Of a stretch of 64,000 nt of DNA, positions 50,465 through 59,513 are shown one piece after another. Below the pieces are notes generated by a model. The model did not search any database and was not told where the DNA came from. It saw only the letters and a list, made by a program, of their open reading frames with translations. The first letter of the stretch is position 1, and each line of letters opens with the position of its first letter. Source of the DNA: Nocardioides terrigena (GTDB lineage Bacteria; Actinomycetota; Actinomycetes; Propionibacteriales; Nocardioidaceae); NCBI RefSeq assembly GCF_003047265.1, contig NZ_PZYY01000011.1, positions 1-64,000 on the forward strand, written 5' to 3'. A program made the position numbers and the translations under genes.

Positions 50465-52333
50465 TCACCCGACCGGTACCGGATCGCTGGTCTGAGCGTC
50501 GTCGGTGGGTGCGAGTGCCTCCGGCCCGGCCGGTGGCTGGGCCGCGTCCGTCGCGGACCGGGTGCCGTCGTCTCCCGACACGGGGTCCCCGACGGACGGG
50601 GTGGTCGGGTCGGTGGCGGGATCGGTCGACGGCTCGGTGCTCGGTCCGGGCGCCGGGTCCGGCGCGGGCGCCGGTGCGGGCTCGGGCGTGGGGGCGGGCG
50701 GCGGCGTGGACGGCGCGACGTACTGCCGGTCCGCCGGGTCCTCCGGGGCAGGCGTCTCCTCGGCCGGGGGCGTCGCGTCGGTGCCCCGAGCGACCTCCGC
50801 GGCGTGCTCGACTGCCGCGGCCGCCTCCTGCTGGGCGACGGTCGCCTCGGCGAGGGCCTTGTCGGCGAGCTTCCGGGCCCGTACGGCGTCGACCAGGGCG
50901 GCTGCTGCGACCAGCTCACCGGCCGGATCGGTCGCGACGGCCGCGGCCTGAGCCGCGACCAGCTGTGCCTGGTCCGCGAGCTCCTGCGCGACCTGGGCCT
51001 CGCCGGTCTCCCTGGCAGCGCGGGCCACGGCGCGCTCCGCCAGGAAGGCGGCCCCCTCCACAGTCTCGGTCTCGGGATCGCTCGAGGCGGTCCCGCCGGC
51101 CTCGGGCATGGTGGGGGCGGTCCCCGTGGCGACCTCGCCGGTCGCTCGACCGGTGGCGTCCTCGGGTGCGTCGGTGGGCGGAGCCGCGGGGGTGGCGGCG
51201 CCCGGCCCGTCGCCCGTCTCAGGGTCCGTGACCTGGGCGTCATCCGCGGTCGCCAGCGCGTCCGGTACGGCGGGCGGCTGCGTGCCGTCCGCGGCGGACC
51301 GGGTGCCGTCGTCACCGGACACGGGCTCCCCGACGGGCGGAGCAGTCGGGTCAGTGGCGGGTTCGGACGACGGCTCGGTGGTCGGCCCGGGAGCGGGGTC
51401 GGGTGTCGGCTCGGGCGTGGGCGTCGGCGCGGCCGGCGGGGTCGACGGCTCGGTGGTCGGTCCGGGCGCCGGCTCGGGCGTGGGCGCCGGTGCGGGCTCG
51501 GGCGTGGGGGTGGCCGGCGGGGTGGACGGCGCGACGTACTGCCGGTCCGCCGGGTCCTCCGCCGCGGGCGTCTCCTCGGCCGGGGGCGTCGCGTCGGTGC
51601 CCCGAGCGACCTCCGCGGCGTGCTCGACTGCCGCGGCCGCCTCCTGCTGGGCGACGGTCGCCTCGGCGAGGGCCTTGTCGGCGAGCTTCCGGGCCCGTAC
51701 GGCGTCGACCAGGGCGGCTGCTGCGACCAGCTCACCGGCCGGATCGGTCGCGACGGCCGCGGCCTGAGCCGCGACCAGCTGTGCCTGGTCCGCGAGCTCC
51801 TGCGCGACCTGGGCCTCGCCGGTCTCCTTGGCAGCGCGGGCCACGGCGCGCTCCGCCAGGAAGGCGGCCTCCTCCACAGTCTCGGTCTCGGTCTCGGTCT
51901 CGGGATCGCTCGAGGCGGTCCCGCCGGCCTCGGGCATGGTGGGGGCGGTCCCCGTGGCGACCTCGCCGGTCGGTCGACCGGTGGCGTCCTCGGGTGCGTC
52001 GGTGGGCGGAGCCGTGGGGGTGACGGTGCCCGGCCCGTCGCCCGGCGTCGTCTCCGGGACGACGCCCTCGAGGGTCGGCTCGTCGGAACCCGTCGACCCA
52101 TCCACGTCGGGCGGCGTCCAGATGGTCGGGTCGTCACTCTCGGGCGGCGCGGTCACGCCCTCCGCATCGATGATGCTGGGGGCGGTGCGTCCGCCCACGG
52201 CGCTGCCCGTGCCCTCCGGCGACGCGACAGTCTCACCGCCCGTGCCACCACGGACGGCCTGACCGAGAAGCACGCCACACAGGATCGCCACGACGACGAA
52301 CGCGAACAGCGGCCCCTTGTGCTCAGCATGCAC
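50465..52333 (-). CDS. single-pass membrane protein with duplicated Ala/Pro/Thr-rich ectodomain (paralogue B)
   Basis: This 622-residue protein begins VHAEHKGPLFAFVVVAILCG, a basic tail and one membrane helix like paralogue A. The ectodomain consists of two copies of a unit of about 272 residues: a Thr/Pro/Asp linker, a predicted helix (FLAERAVARAAKETGEAQVA, continuing to ARKLADKALAEATVAQQEAA), then a Pro-Thr-Glu-rich spacer ending SGDDGTRSA. The copies are nearly identical in DNA over several hundred bases. No enzyme motif or sorting signal is seen. A cell-surface adhesin, spacer or wall-associated stalk is possible; the function is unknown. Confidence 0.78.
   Translation of the reverse strand: MHAEHKGPLFAFVVVAILCGVLLGQAVRGGTGGETVASPEGTGSAVGGRTAPSIIDAEGVTAPPESDDPTIWTPPDVDGSTGSDEPTLEGVVPETTPGDGPGTVTPTAPPTDAPEDATGRPTGEVATGTAPTMPEAGGTASSDPETETETETVEEAAFLAERAVARAAKETGEAQVAQELADQAQLVAAQAAAVATDPAGELVAAAALVDAVRARKLADKALAEATVAQQEAAAAVEHAAEVARGTDATPPAEETPAAEDPADRQYVAPSTPPATPTPEPAPAPTPEPAPGPTTEPSTPPAAPTPTPEPTPDPAPGPTTEPSSEPATDPTAPPVGEPVSGDDGTRSAADGTQPPAVPDALATADDAQVTDPETGDGPGAATPAAPPTDAPEDATGRATGEVATGTAPTMPEAGGTASSDPETETVEGAAFLAERAVARAARETGEAQVAQELADQAQLVAAQAAAVATDPAGELVAAAALVDAVRARKLADKALAEATVAQQEAAAAVEHAAEVARGTDATPPAEETPAPEDPADRQYVAPSTPPPAPTPEPAPAPAPDPAPGPSTEPSTDPATDPTTPSVGDPVSGDDGTRSATDAAQPPAGPEALAPTDDAQTSDPVPVG
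50480..52041. repeat. internal tandem duplication of about 820 bp
   Basis: The stretch 50711-51213 matches 51527-52041 almost base for base. The offset is 816 bp on the left and 828 bp on the right, because the right copy has 12 extra bases in a TCGGTC (Glu-Thr) run. Weaker similarity extends left to about 50480 and 51270. Differences are confined to a few single bases and short patches in the core block. Confidence 0.85.
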
Positions 52334-52409
52334 GGGAGACCCCTTCAGGTCGAACGTCTCCAGTGTGCGCGCTCCGCGCCGACAATCCACACGTCTTGGG
52401 GGGATCTGA

Positions 52410-52423
52410 CCCGAAAGGACTAG
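52410..52423 (-). promoter_or_regulatory. shared motif upstream of paralogue B
   Basis: CTAGTCCTTTCGGG on the minus strand, 76 bases before the GTG at 52333, is identical to the motif before paralogue A. The rest of the two leaders is much less alike, so the motif is probably under selection. Confidence 0.6.
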
Positions 52424-52452
52424 ACCTGCCCCACCCGATCGGGGGGTGGGGG

Positions 52453-53736
<1,284 letters not shown>

Positions 53737-53853
53737 GGGTTGTGTCCTCCGGTCCTGCCGGGTCGGGTCCCGGCGATTTCAAACTCCTCGACGGTACCCC
53801 GTGCCGGCCCCGCTCGGGGGCCGGACACGAAGCAACGTCCATGACTGCTGTGC

Positions 53854-54465
53854 TCAGCTGGTGAGCGCGGGGGTGCCCTTGCGGGACTCGATCACCTGGT
53901 CGATGAGGCCGTACTCCACGGCGCCCTCGGCGGTGAGGATCTTGTCACGCTCGATGTCGGAGCTCACCTGCTCGAGGCTCTTGCCGGTGTGCTCGGAGAT
54001 CATCTTCTCGAGGAGCTCGCGCATCCGGAGGATCTCGTTGGCCTGGATCTCGATGTCGGAGGTCTGGCCGAACGTGCCCTCGGTGTAGGGCTGGTGGATC
54101 AGGATGCGGCTGTTGGGCAGGGCGAGGCGCTTGCCCTTGGTGCCGGCGGCCAGCAGGATCGCGGCGGCCGACGCGGCCTGGCCGAGGCAGACGGTCTGCA
54201 CGTCGGGCTTGATGAACTTCATCGTGTCGTAGATGGCCGTCAGCGCGGTGAAGGAGCCGCCGGGGCTGTTGATGTAGATGCTGATGTCCTGGTCGGGGTT
54301 CATCGTCTCCAGGCACATCAGCTGGGCGATGACCGCGTTGGCCACGTCGTCGCTGATCGGCGTGCCGAGGTAGATGATGCGCTCCTCGAACAGCTTGGCG
54401 TAGGGGTCGATGCGCCGGAACCCGTAGGACGTGCGCTCTTCCCACTGCGGGATGTAGTAGTTCAT
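53854..54465 (-). CDS. clpP2: ATP-dependent Clp protease proteolytic subunit ClpP2
   Basis: This 203-residue serine peptidase subunit has the catalytic Ser in GQAASAAAILL, His in LIHQPYTEG and Asp in the SSDIERDKILTAEGAVEYGLID region. YGFRRIDPYAKLFEERIIYLG is the ClpP2-like N-terminus. It follows clpP1 by 5 bases. Actinobacterial ClpP1 and ClpP2 form a mixed tetradecamer. Confidence 0.97.
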   Translation of the reverse strand: MNYYIPQWEERTSYGFRRIDPYAKLFEERIIYLGTPISDDVANAVIAQLMCLETMNPDQDISIYINSPGGSFTALTAIYDTMKFIKPDVQTVCLGQAASAAAILLAAGTKGKRLALPNSRILIHQPYTEGTFGQTSDIEIQANEILRMRELLEKMISEHTGKSLEQVSSDIERDKILTAEGAVEYGLIDQVIESRKGTPALTS

Positions 54466-54470
54466 GGGGG

Positions 54471-55112
54471 TCAGTCCTTCTGCCGCGCGGGGCGGCCCTC
54501 GTCTGCGGCCTCGCGGGCGTTGGTCACGACCTTGTCGACCAGGCCGTACTCGACCGCCTGGTCGGCGGTGAACCAACGGTCGCGGTCGGCGTCGGCGATG
54601 ACCTGCTCGACCGGTTGGCCGGTGTGCTCGGAGATGAGGTCGAGCAGCACCTTCTTGATGTGCAGCGACTGCTGGGCCTGGATCTTGATGTCCGAGGCCG
54701 AGCCGCCCATCCCGGAGGACGGCTGGTGCATCATGATGCGCGCGTGCGGCAGGGCGTAGCGCTTGCCCTTGGTGCCGGCGCACAGGAGGAACTGCCCCAT
54801 CGAGGCGGCCAGGCCCATGCCGACCGTGGCCACGTCGTTGGGGATGTAGTTCATCGTGTCGTAGATCGCCATGCCGGCGTCCACGGAGCCGCCGGGGCTG
54901 TTGATGTGCAGGAAGATGTCGGCGTCGGGGTCCTCGGCCGAGAGCAGCAGCAGCTGGGCGCAGATCGCGTTGGCGTTCTGGTCGCGCACCTCGGAACCGA
55001 GGAAGACGATCCGCTCGCGGAGCAGCCGCTGGTAGATGTGGTCGTCGAGTCCGTACATCGACCCGGCGCCGTTCATCTCGGGCGAGAGAGCTGGGCTGGA
55101 GTTCTGGTTCAC
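54471..55112 (-). CDS. clpP1: ATP-dependent Clp protease proteolytic subunit ClpP1
   Basis: In this protein of about 213 residues, the catalytic Ser lies in GLAASMGQFLL, His in MMHQPSSG and Asp in the ADADRDRWFTADQAVEYGLVD region. I chose the GTG at 55112 because TAGTGT stands exactly 7 bases upstream, making it leaderless; the ATG of MNGAGSMYG (12 codons in) is the alternative, and the N-terminal propeptide is normally removed. It is the first gene of clpP1-clpP2 and has a ClgR-like box about 40 bases upstream of the -10. Confidence 0.97.
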   Translation of the reverse strand: MNQNSSPALSPEMNGAGSMYGLDDHIYQRLLRERIVFLGSEVRDQNANAICAQLLLLSAEDPDADIFLHINSPGGSVDAGMAIYDTMNYIPNDVATVGMGLAASMGQFLLCAGTKGKRYALPHARIMMHQPSSGMGGSASDIKIQAQQSLHIKKVLLDLISEHTGQPVEQVIADADRDRWFTADQAVEYGLVDKVVTNAREAADEGRPARQKD

Positions 55113-55119
55113 GTCAGCG

Positions 55120-55125
55120 ACACTA
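55120..55125 (-). promoter_or_regulatory. -10 box of clpP1-clpP2 (leaderless)
   Basis: TAGTGT on the minus strand ends 7 bases before the GTG at 55112. Confidence 0.6.
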
Positions 55126-55163
55126 GCCCGAAGCACGGACACTTCCACGCGATAACCACCCCT

Positions 55164-55180
55164 GTTCGCCCACAGCGGAT
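55164..55180 (-). promoter_or_regulatory. ClgR-like activator box upstream of clpP1
   Basis: GTTCGCCCACAGCGGAT (plus strand) contains CGCCCACAGCG at 55167-55177, which fits the core CGCYNANRGCG of the published actinobacterial ClgR motif. It is about 39 bases upstream of the -10 box, the correct place for an activator. Confidence 0.7.
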
Positions 55181-55206
55181 TCGGCCGCGGCGACGAGGAG
55201 GTCCGC

Positions 55207-56394
55207 TCAGGCGAGCCAGTCGCGCAGTGCCTCGTGCACACGAGGATGGTTGAGCAGGTCGAAGTGGCCGGCACCGCCGACGTGCAGCACGTCGGCCCCC
55301 GGGAACAGCTCGACCGAGCCTCCCCTCCCGAACGCCGACGGCACGCGGACCAGGCAGTCCCCCAGCACGGCGCCCACGGGGTGGCGCGGTGAACGCGTGA
55401 GGGTGGCCGCGACGAGGCGGTAGCGCGCGTGCGGGAGCGGCGGCACGTCCTGGGTGAGGCCGTGCACCAGGTCGTGGACGCCGACCGAGCGCCAGTCGAG
55501 GATCCGGCCGAACGCCGCGGACTCGGGCACCAGCCCCAACGCCCGGCTTCCGGCGCCCACACCGCTGGCGACCGGCGACCCGAGGTGGGGGGTGCCGAGG
55601 GTGACGACGTCGGTGACCCGGTCGACCCAGCGGTCGTCGCACTCGTCCACCACGGCGGCGGCGGCACGCAGGACCAGTCCACCCATCGAGTGGCCCACCA
55701 GCGCGATCCTCTCCACGGGCACCGGCCACGCGCGGGTCAGCTGCTGGAGCACCGCGGTGAGCGCGGCGCCGTTGGCGCGCAGGGTCAGCCCGGTGTTGGC
55801 GCGCAGCAGGACCGGCGTCCAGCCGCGGGCGGCCAGCGCCTCGGCGTACGTCGTCCCATGGACCTCGCGTCCCCGCTGCCAGTTGGACTCGTCCTCGCAG
55901 AGCCCGTGCAGGAGGACGACGAGCCGTCCGGTGGCGTCGGGGTACGCCGCGCGCACGCCGTCGTCGGTCAGCTCGACGTCGCGCCCGTCGACGCGCACCG
56001 CCATCGGGATCGCCCACCGGGGGCGCTCCTCGGCCAACCGGTCCCCGATCAGGCCGTTGACGGCGGCCCGGAGGAAACGACCGCGACGGTGGTCGTCGAG
56101 CCGGCCCCCGGGCCGCTCGTCGAGGCCCGCCGAGGCCGCCGCGTCCAGGCCCCGACCGACGGCGCGCAGGCCGGCGCCGAGTCCGGCGTACACGCCCGAC
56201 GCCACGGCACGGTGGGCCCGTCCGGGCACCGCCGTCGACGCCCCGAGGGGCCGGTCGAGCAGCCCGTGGACGCGGTCGACGACGGCCAGGTGGGTGTCCC
56301 GGACGGTCTTGACCGCCAGGTCGTCGACCACCTCGGCGGCCAGTGACAGTGCATCGAGCAGGCCGGGTCCGGTGGCGGTGCTGGGGGCGGTCAC
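55207..56394 (-). CDS. alpha/beta-hydrolase lipase/esterase-like protein
   Basis: This 395-residue protein has an N-terminal helical region of about 130 residues (LLDALSLAAEVVDDLAVKTVRDTH). A lipase-type hydrolase follows: VVLLHGLCEDESNWQRG, the nucleophile elbow ALVGHSMGGLVLR, VTLGTPHLGSPVASG (typical of PGAP1-like lipases), and GAGHFDLLNHP with the likely catalytic His. It has no signal peptide. It begins with GTG 6 bases after a TAGGGT box at 56401-56406. The substrate may be a lipid or polyester. Confidence 0.83.
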   Translation of the reverse strand: MTAPSTATGPGLLDALSLAAEVVDDLAVKTVRDTHLAVVDRVHGLLDRPLGASTAVPGRAHRAVASGVYAGLGAGLRAVGRGLDAAASAGLDERPGGRLDDHRRGRFLRAAVNGLIGDRLAEERPRWAIPMAVRVDGRDVELTDDGVRAAYPDATGRLVVLLHGLCEDESNWQRGREVHGTTYAEALAARGWTPVLLRANTGLTLRANGAALTAVLQQLTRAWPVPVERIALVGHSMGGLVLRAAAAVVDECDDRWVDRVTDVVTLGTPHLGSPVASGVGAGSRALGLVPESAAFGRILDWRSVGVHDLVHGLTQDVPPLPHARYRLVAATLTRSPRHPVGAVLGDCLVRVPSAFGRGGSVELFPGADVLHVGGAGHFDLLNHPRVHEALRDWLA

Positions 56395-56464
56395 GCGCCC
56401 ACCCTAGCGATTCAGTGGACGCCTGTGCACTCACAGCGCCGGGGCGGGTCGCCGCGGGAAGCAC

Positions 56465-56498
56465 GACGGGGCGCCCGGATCTCTCCGGACGCCCCGTC
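56465..56498 (-). terminator. strong hairpin after tig
   Basis: The arms at 56465-56479 and 56484-56498 form a stem of about 14 pairs with single-base bulges and a TCTC loop, 29 bases beyond the tig stop. No T-run is present, as often in high-GC actinobacteria. Confidence 0.65.
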
Positions 56499-56526
56499 GG
56501 GGTGCTGCTGCGTTGCTGCGGGCCGG

Positions 56527-57942
56527 TCAGGCCGGGGTCGACTCCTCGGAGTCCTCGGAGGTCTCAGCGGCCTCGGGGACGTCCGTGGCCTCGTCGACCT
56601 CGGGCGCGGGCTCACCGATCGTGCCGTCGGGCTGCAGGTTCTTGAGCTCGACCACCTTGCCCGACGCGTCCTTGACGGTCGCCGTCTCGACGATCGCGGC
56701 CAGCGCCTTGCCGCGCAGGATCTCCTGCACGAGCTCGGGGATGTGGTTGTGCTCGAACATGTGGTTGGCGAACTCCTGCGGGTCCTGCCCGGACTGCTGG
56801 GCCCGGCGCACGAGGTGCGAGGAGAGGTCCTGCTGGTCGACCCCGAGCTCCTCCTTCTTCGCGACCGCGTCCAGGATGAACTGGGCGGCGATGGCGTCGC
56901 GCACGCGGCGGTCGAGGTCGGCCTCGAACTCCTCGGCGGTCTGGCCCTCGTCCTCGAGGTACTTCTCCATGGTGAGACCGGCGTAGACGAGCTGCTGCTC
57001 GACGTTCTCGCGGCGCGCGTTGAGCTCGTCGGTGACCATGGTCTCGGGAAGCGGGATCGAGACCTTCTCGAGCAGGGCCTCGAGGACGGCGTCGCGCGCG
57101 GCGGCGGCCTGCTCGAGGCGCTTGCCGCGGCCGAGGCGCTCGCGCACGTCGGCGGTGAGCTCGTCGGCGGTGTCGAACTCGGAGGCCATCTGGGCGAACT
57201 CGTCGTCGACCTCGGGAAGCTGCTGCTCCTGCACGCCGGTGACCTTGACGGTGACGTCGACGTCCTCGCCGACCAGGTCACCGCCCACCAGCTGGGAGGA
57301 AAAGGTCTTCTCCTCGTCGGCCTTCATGCCGAGCAGGGCCTCGTCGAGGCCGTCGAGCATGCCGCCGCGGCCGACCTTGTAGGACATGCCGGAGACCTCG
57401 CCGCCCTCGACCGCCTCGCCCTCCTTGGCGGCGGTCAGGTCGATGGTCACGAAGTCGCCGTCGGCGGCCTCGCGCTCGACCTCGGTGAGGGTGCCGAAGC
57501 GCTCACGCAGCGCCTGGACCTGCTCCTCGACGTCGGCGTCGCTGACCTCGACGTCCTCGACCTCGGCCTCGAGACCCTCGTAGGAGGGGAGCTCGAACTG
57601 CGGCTTGACGTCGACCTCGGCGGTGAACTCCAGGCCGTCGTTGTCCTCGAACTTGGTGACCTCGATCTCGGGCTGCGCCAGCGGCTCGAGCTCGTTCTCC
57701 TGGAGCGCCTCCATGTACTTCGCGGGGACGACCTCGTTGATGGCCTCGTCGAGGACGACGCCACGGCCGACCTGGCGGTCGATGACCGCCGGCGGCACCT
57801 TGCCGCGGCGGAAGCCGGGCACGTTGATCTGCTGAGCGATCTTCTTGTACGCCGCGTCGAGGCTCGGCTTGAGCTCCTCGAAGGGCACCTCGACAGTCAG
57901 CTTGGCCCGGGTCGGGGTCAAGTTCTCGACGGCGCTCTTCAC
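56527..57942 (-). CDS. tig: trigger factor
   Basis: This 471-residue ribosome-associated chaperone and prolyl isomerase has the ribosome-binding loop NVPGFRRGKVPPAVI near residue 40. A PPIase domain lies around residues 150-245 (GDFVTIDLTAAKEG) and a helical C-terminal chaperone domain follows. An acidic Glu/Ser-rich tail of about 40 residues ends it. I chose the GTG at 57942 because GAGGAG lies 7 bases upstream; an extended frame would run into the tRNA-side spacer. The order tig, clpP1, clpP2, clpX is conserved, with the lipase gene inserted. Confidence 0.97.
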   Translation of the reverse strand: MKSAVENLTPTRAKLTVEVPFEELKPSLDAAYKKIAQQINVPGFRRGKVPPAVIDRQVGRGVVLDEAINEVVPAKYMEALQENELEPLAQPEIEVTKFEDNDGLEFTAEVDVKPQFELPSYEGLEAEVEDVEVSDADVEEQVQALRERFGTLTEVEREAADGDFVTIDLTAAKEGEAVEGGEVSGMSYKVGRGGMLDGLDEALLGMKADEEKTFSSQLVGGDLVGEDVDVTVKVTGVQEQQLPEVDDEFAQMASEFDTADELTADVRERLGRGKRLEQAAAARDAVLEALLEKVSIPLPETMVTDELNARRENVEQQLVYAGLTMEKYLEDEGQTAEEFEADLDRRVRDAIAAQFILDAVAKKEELGVDQQDLSSHLVRRAQQSGQDPQEFANHMFEHNHIPELVQEILRGKALAAIVETATVKDASGKVVELKNLQPDGTIGEPAPEVDEATDVPEAAETSEDSEESTPA

Positions 57943-58137
57943 AGGTTGTCTCCTCAATGTCTTCGTTGTCCCGAGCGGTGCGCGGGAACCGGTGTGGTCG
58001 TCGGGGCGACGGGCGCCGTGCGCCTGTCGTGCTCCCGGCATCAGGGAAGCCTACTGGCCACGCGACACGCCGCCGAAATCCGCCGAGGGCCCCGTGACAC
58101 GGACGTGACGGGAGGGGCCGGTGTGCCGGTGGAACCG

Positions 58138-58210
58138 TCGGGGCGACAGGACTCGAACCTGCGGTCTCCTGCTCCCAAAGCAGGCGCGCTAGCCACTACG
58201 CTACGCCCCG
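58138..58210 (-). tRNA. tRNA-Pro (TGG)
   Basis: The 73-base cloverleaf has acceptor arms CGGGGCG and CGCCCCG with discriminator A. The anticodon stem is CCTGC/GCAGG with loop TTTGGGA (anticodon TGG), and the T-loop is TTCGAGT. CCA is not encoded. Confidence 0.95.
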
Positions 58211-58248
58211 CCAAGTGGGCCTGCTCCGGGCGGAGAAAGCCTGCTTGG

Positions 58249-58319
58249 AGCGGATGACGGGAATCGAACCCGCGTGATCAGTTTGGAAGACTGAGGCTCT
58301 ACCATTGAGCTACATCCGC
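58249..58319 (-). tRNA. tRNA-Gly (TCC)
   Basis: The 71-base cloverleaf has acceptor arms GCGGATG and CATCCGC. The anticodon stem is TCAGT/ACTGA with loop CTTCCAA (anticodon TCC), and the T-loop is TTCGATT. CCA is encoded at 58246-58248. It is upstream of tRNA-Pro on the same strand by 38 bases. Confidence 0.96.
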
Positions 58320-58430
58320 GTGCCCCCGACGGAGGTGGCGAGACCGCCGCCGAGTGCGGTGTCATGGTGCCACACGCGATGACTCCCGCCACAACCGAGC
58401 CACGGATCAACGGCTCGCCGGAGGTGCCGC

Positions 58431-59513
58431 TCAGCGGCGGTGGACCAGCAGGAGCGCCCGGTCGTCGTTGCGCGAGCCGAGGGCCTCGATGAGACGCGTC
58501 GCCCCGCCCTCGAAGTCGCCGCGCAGCAGCCGCTCGGCCTGGCCGAGCATCTTGTCGACGCCGAGCATGATGTCGCGGTCGGACGTCTCCACCATGCCGT
58601 CGGTGTAGAGGAGGAGGACGTCGCCGTGCTTCAGGACGCCCTCGACCCCGTCGTACGTCGTCCCCTCGATGAGGCCGAGGAGCGGCCCCTCGGCCTCGAG
58701 CACCGACCAGCGTCCGGACCCGGCGTTGCGCAGGGCGGCGGGCGGGTGACCGGCCGACCGGACGGCGTAGTGCCCGGTGTCGAGGTCGAGCGAGAGGTGG
58801 ACGGCCGAGGCGAAGCCCTCGTCCCACTCCTGGTCGAGGAGGAAGTCGTTGGCCGCGACGAGGAAGTCCTCCGGCGGGAGCGCCCGCAACAGGCCACCGA
58901 GGGCACCGGAGAGCAGGAGGGCACGGGTGCCGGCCCCCTCCCCCTTGCCGGAGACGTCGACCACGACGACGTCGAGGCGGTCGTCGTGGCGGGCCGCGAC
59001 CACGAAGTCGCCGGCGAAGGCCGTGCCGCCGGCCGAGCGCAGCTCGCTGCCCACGTGCCAGCCGTCCGGCAGCGCCGGGATGCGGCCCTGCTTGAGGATG
59101 CGGTCGCGCAGGTCGACCAGCATCGACTCGCCGCGCAGTCCGGCCACGCCCAGGCGGGACCGGCGGAAGCTGGACAACAGGATGATGAAGCCGATCGTGA
59201 AGACCACCAGCACCGTCACGGCGATGCGAGGCTCGATGCCGGGCTGCTGGGGCACGAGGACGGCCAGCAGGAGCAGCACGAACACCACGAACCACGGCAG
59301 CTGGCGCGGGCCGAGCACGAGGCTGCCGACCACCATCGGCAGGATCAGGCTGGCGATGGGCGACCAGTCGGGCACCTTCCAGATGGCCAGCCCGAGCGCG
59401 AGGGTGAGGACCACCAGCACCACCAGCGTGCGCGTCTCCGAGGGCAGCACGCGATGCAGCCAGTCCTCGAAGCGGCGACCGAGGCTCGGTCCACCGGAAC
59501 GGGGTGTGCTCAT
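58431..59513 (-). CDS. membrane PP2C/SpoIIE-type serine phosphatase
   Basis: In this 360-residue protein, residues about 28-125 contain four to five membrane helices (TLVVLVVLTLALGLAIW onward). Residues about 165-360 are a SpoIIE/PP2C phosphatase domain: AGDFVVAARHDDRLDVVVVDVSGKGEGAG holds the metal-binding Asp residues, followed by YAVRSAGHPPAALR, GDVLLLYTDGMVETSD and RNDDRALLLVHRR. Such proteins usually dephosphorylate anti-sigma antagonists. No partner kinase or STAS gene is nearby. Its ATG overlaps the nei stop (ATGA). Confidence 0.92.
   Translation of the reverse strand: MSTPRSGGPSLGRRFEDWLHRVLPSETRTLVVLVVLTLALGLAIWKVPDWSPIASLILPMVVGSLVLGPRQLPWFVVFVLLLLAVLVPQQPGIEPRIAVTVLVVFTIGFIILLSSFRRSRLGVAGLRGESMLVDLRDRILKQGRIPALPDGWHVGSELRSAGGTAFAGDFVVAARHDDRLDVVVVDVSGKGEGAGTRALLLSGALGGLLRALPPEDFLVAANDFLLDQEWDEGFASAVHLSLDLDTGHYAVRSAGHPPAALRNAGSGRWSVLEAEGPLLGLIEGTTYDGVEGVLKHGDVLLLYTDGMVETSDRDIMLGVDKMLGQAERLLRGDFEGGATRLIEALGSRNDDRALLLVHRR

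Noticed and set aside
50480..52041. A repeat array that might be CRISPR-like
   Set aside because: There are only two long in-frame copies of about 820 bp and no short regularly spaced repeats or unique spacers. It is a coding duplication.
50804..52423. A plus-strand frame rich in GRRLGRG-type repeats opposite paralogue B
   Set aside because: It looks like a repeat protein only because the opposite strand carries the duplicated Ala/Pro-rich gene. The minus-strand frame has a membrane helix and a paralogue.
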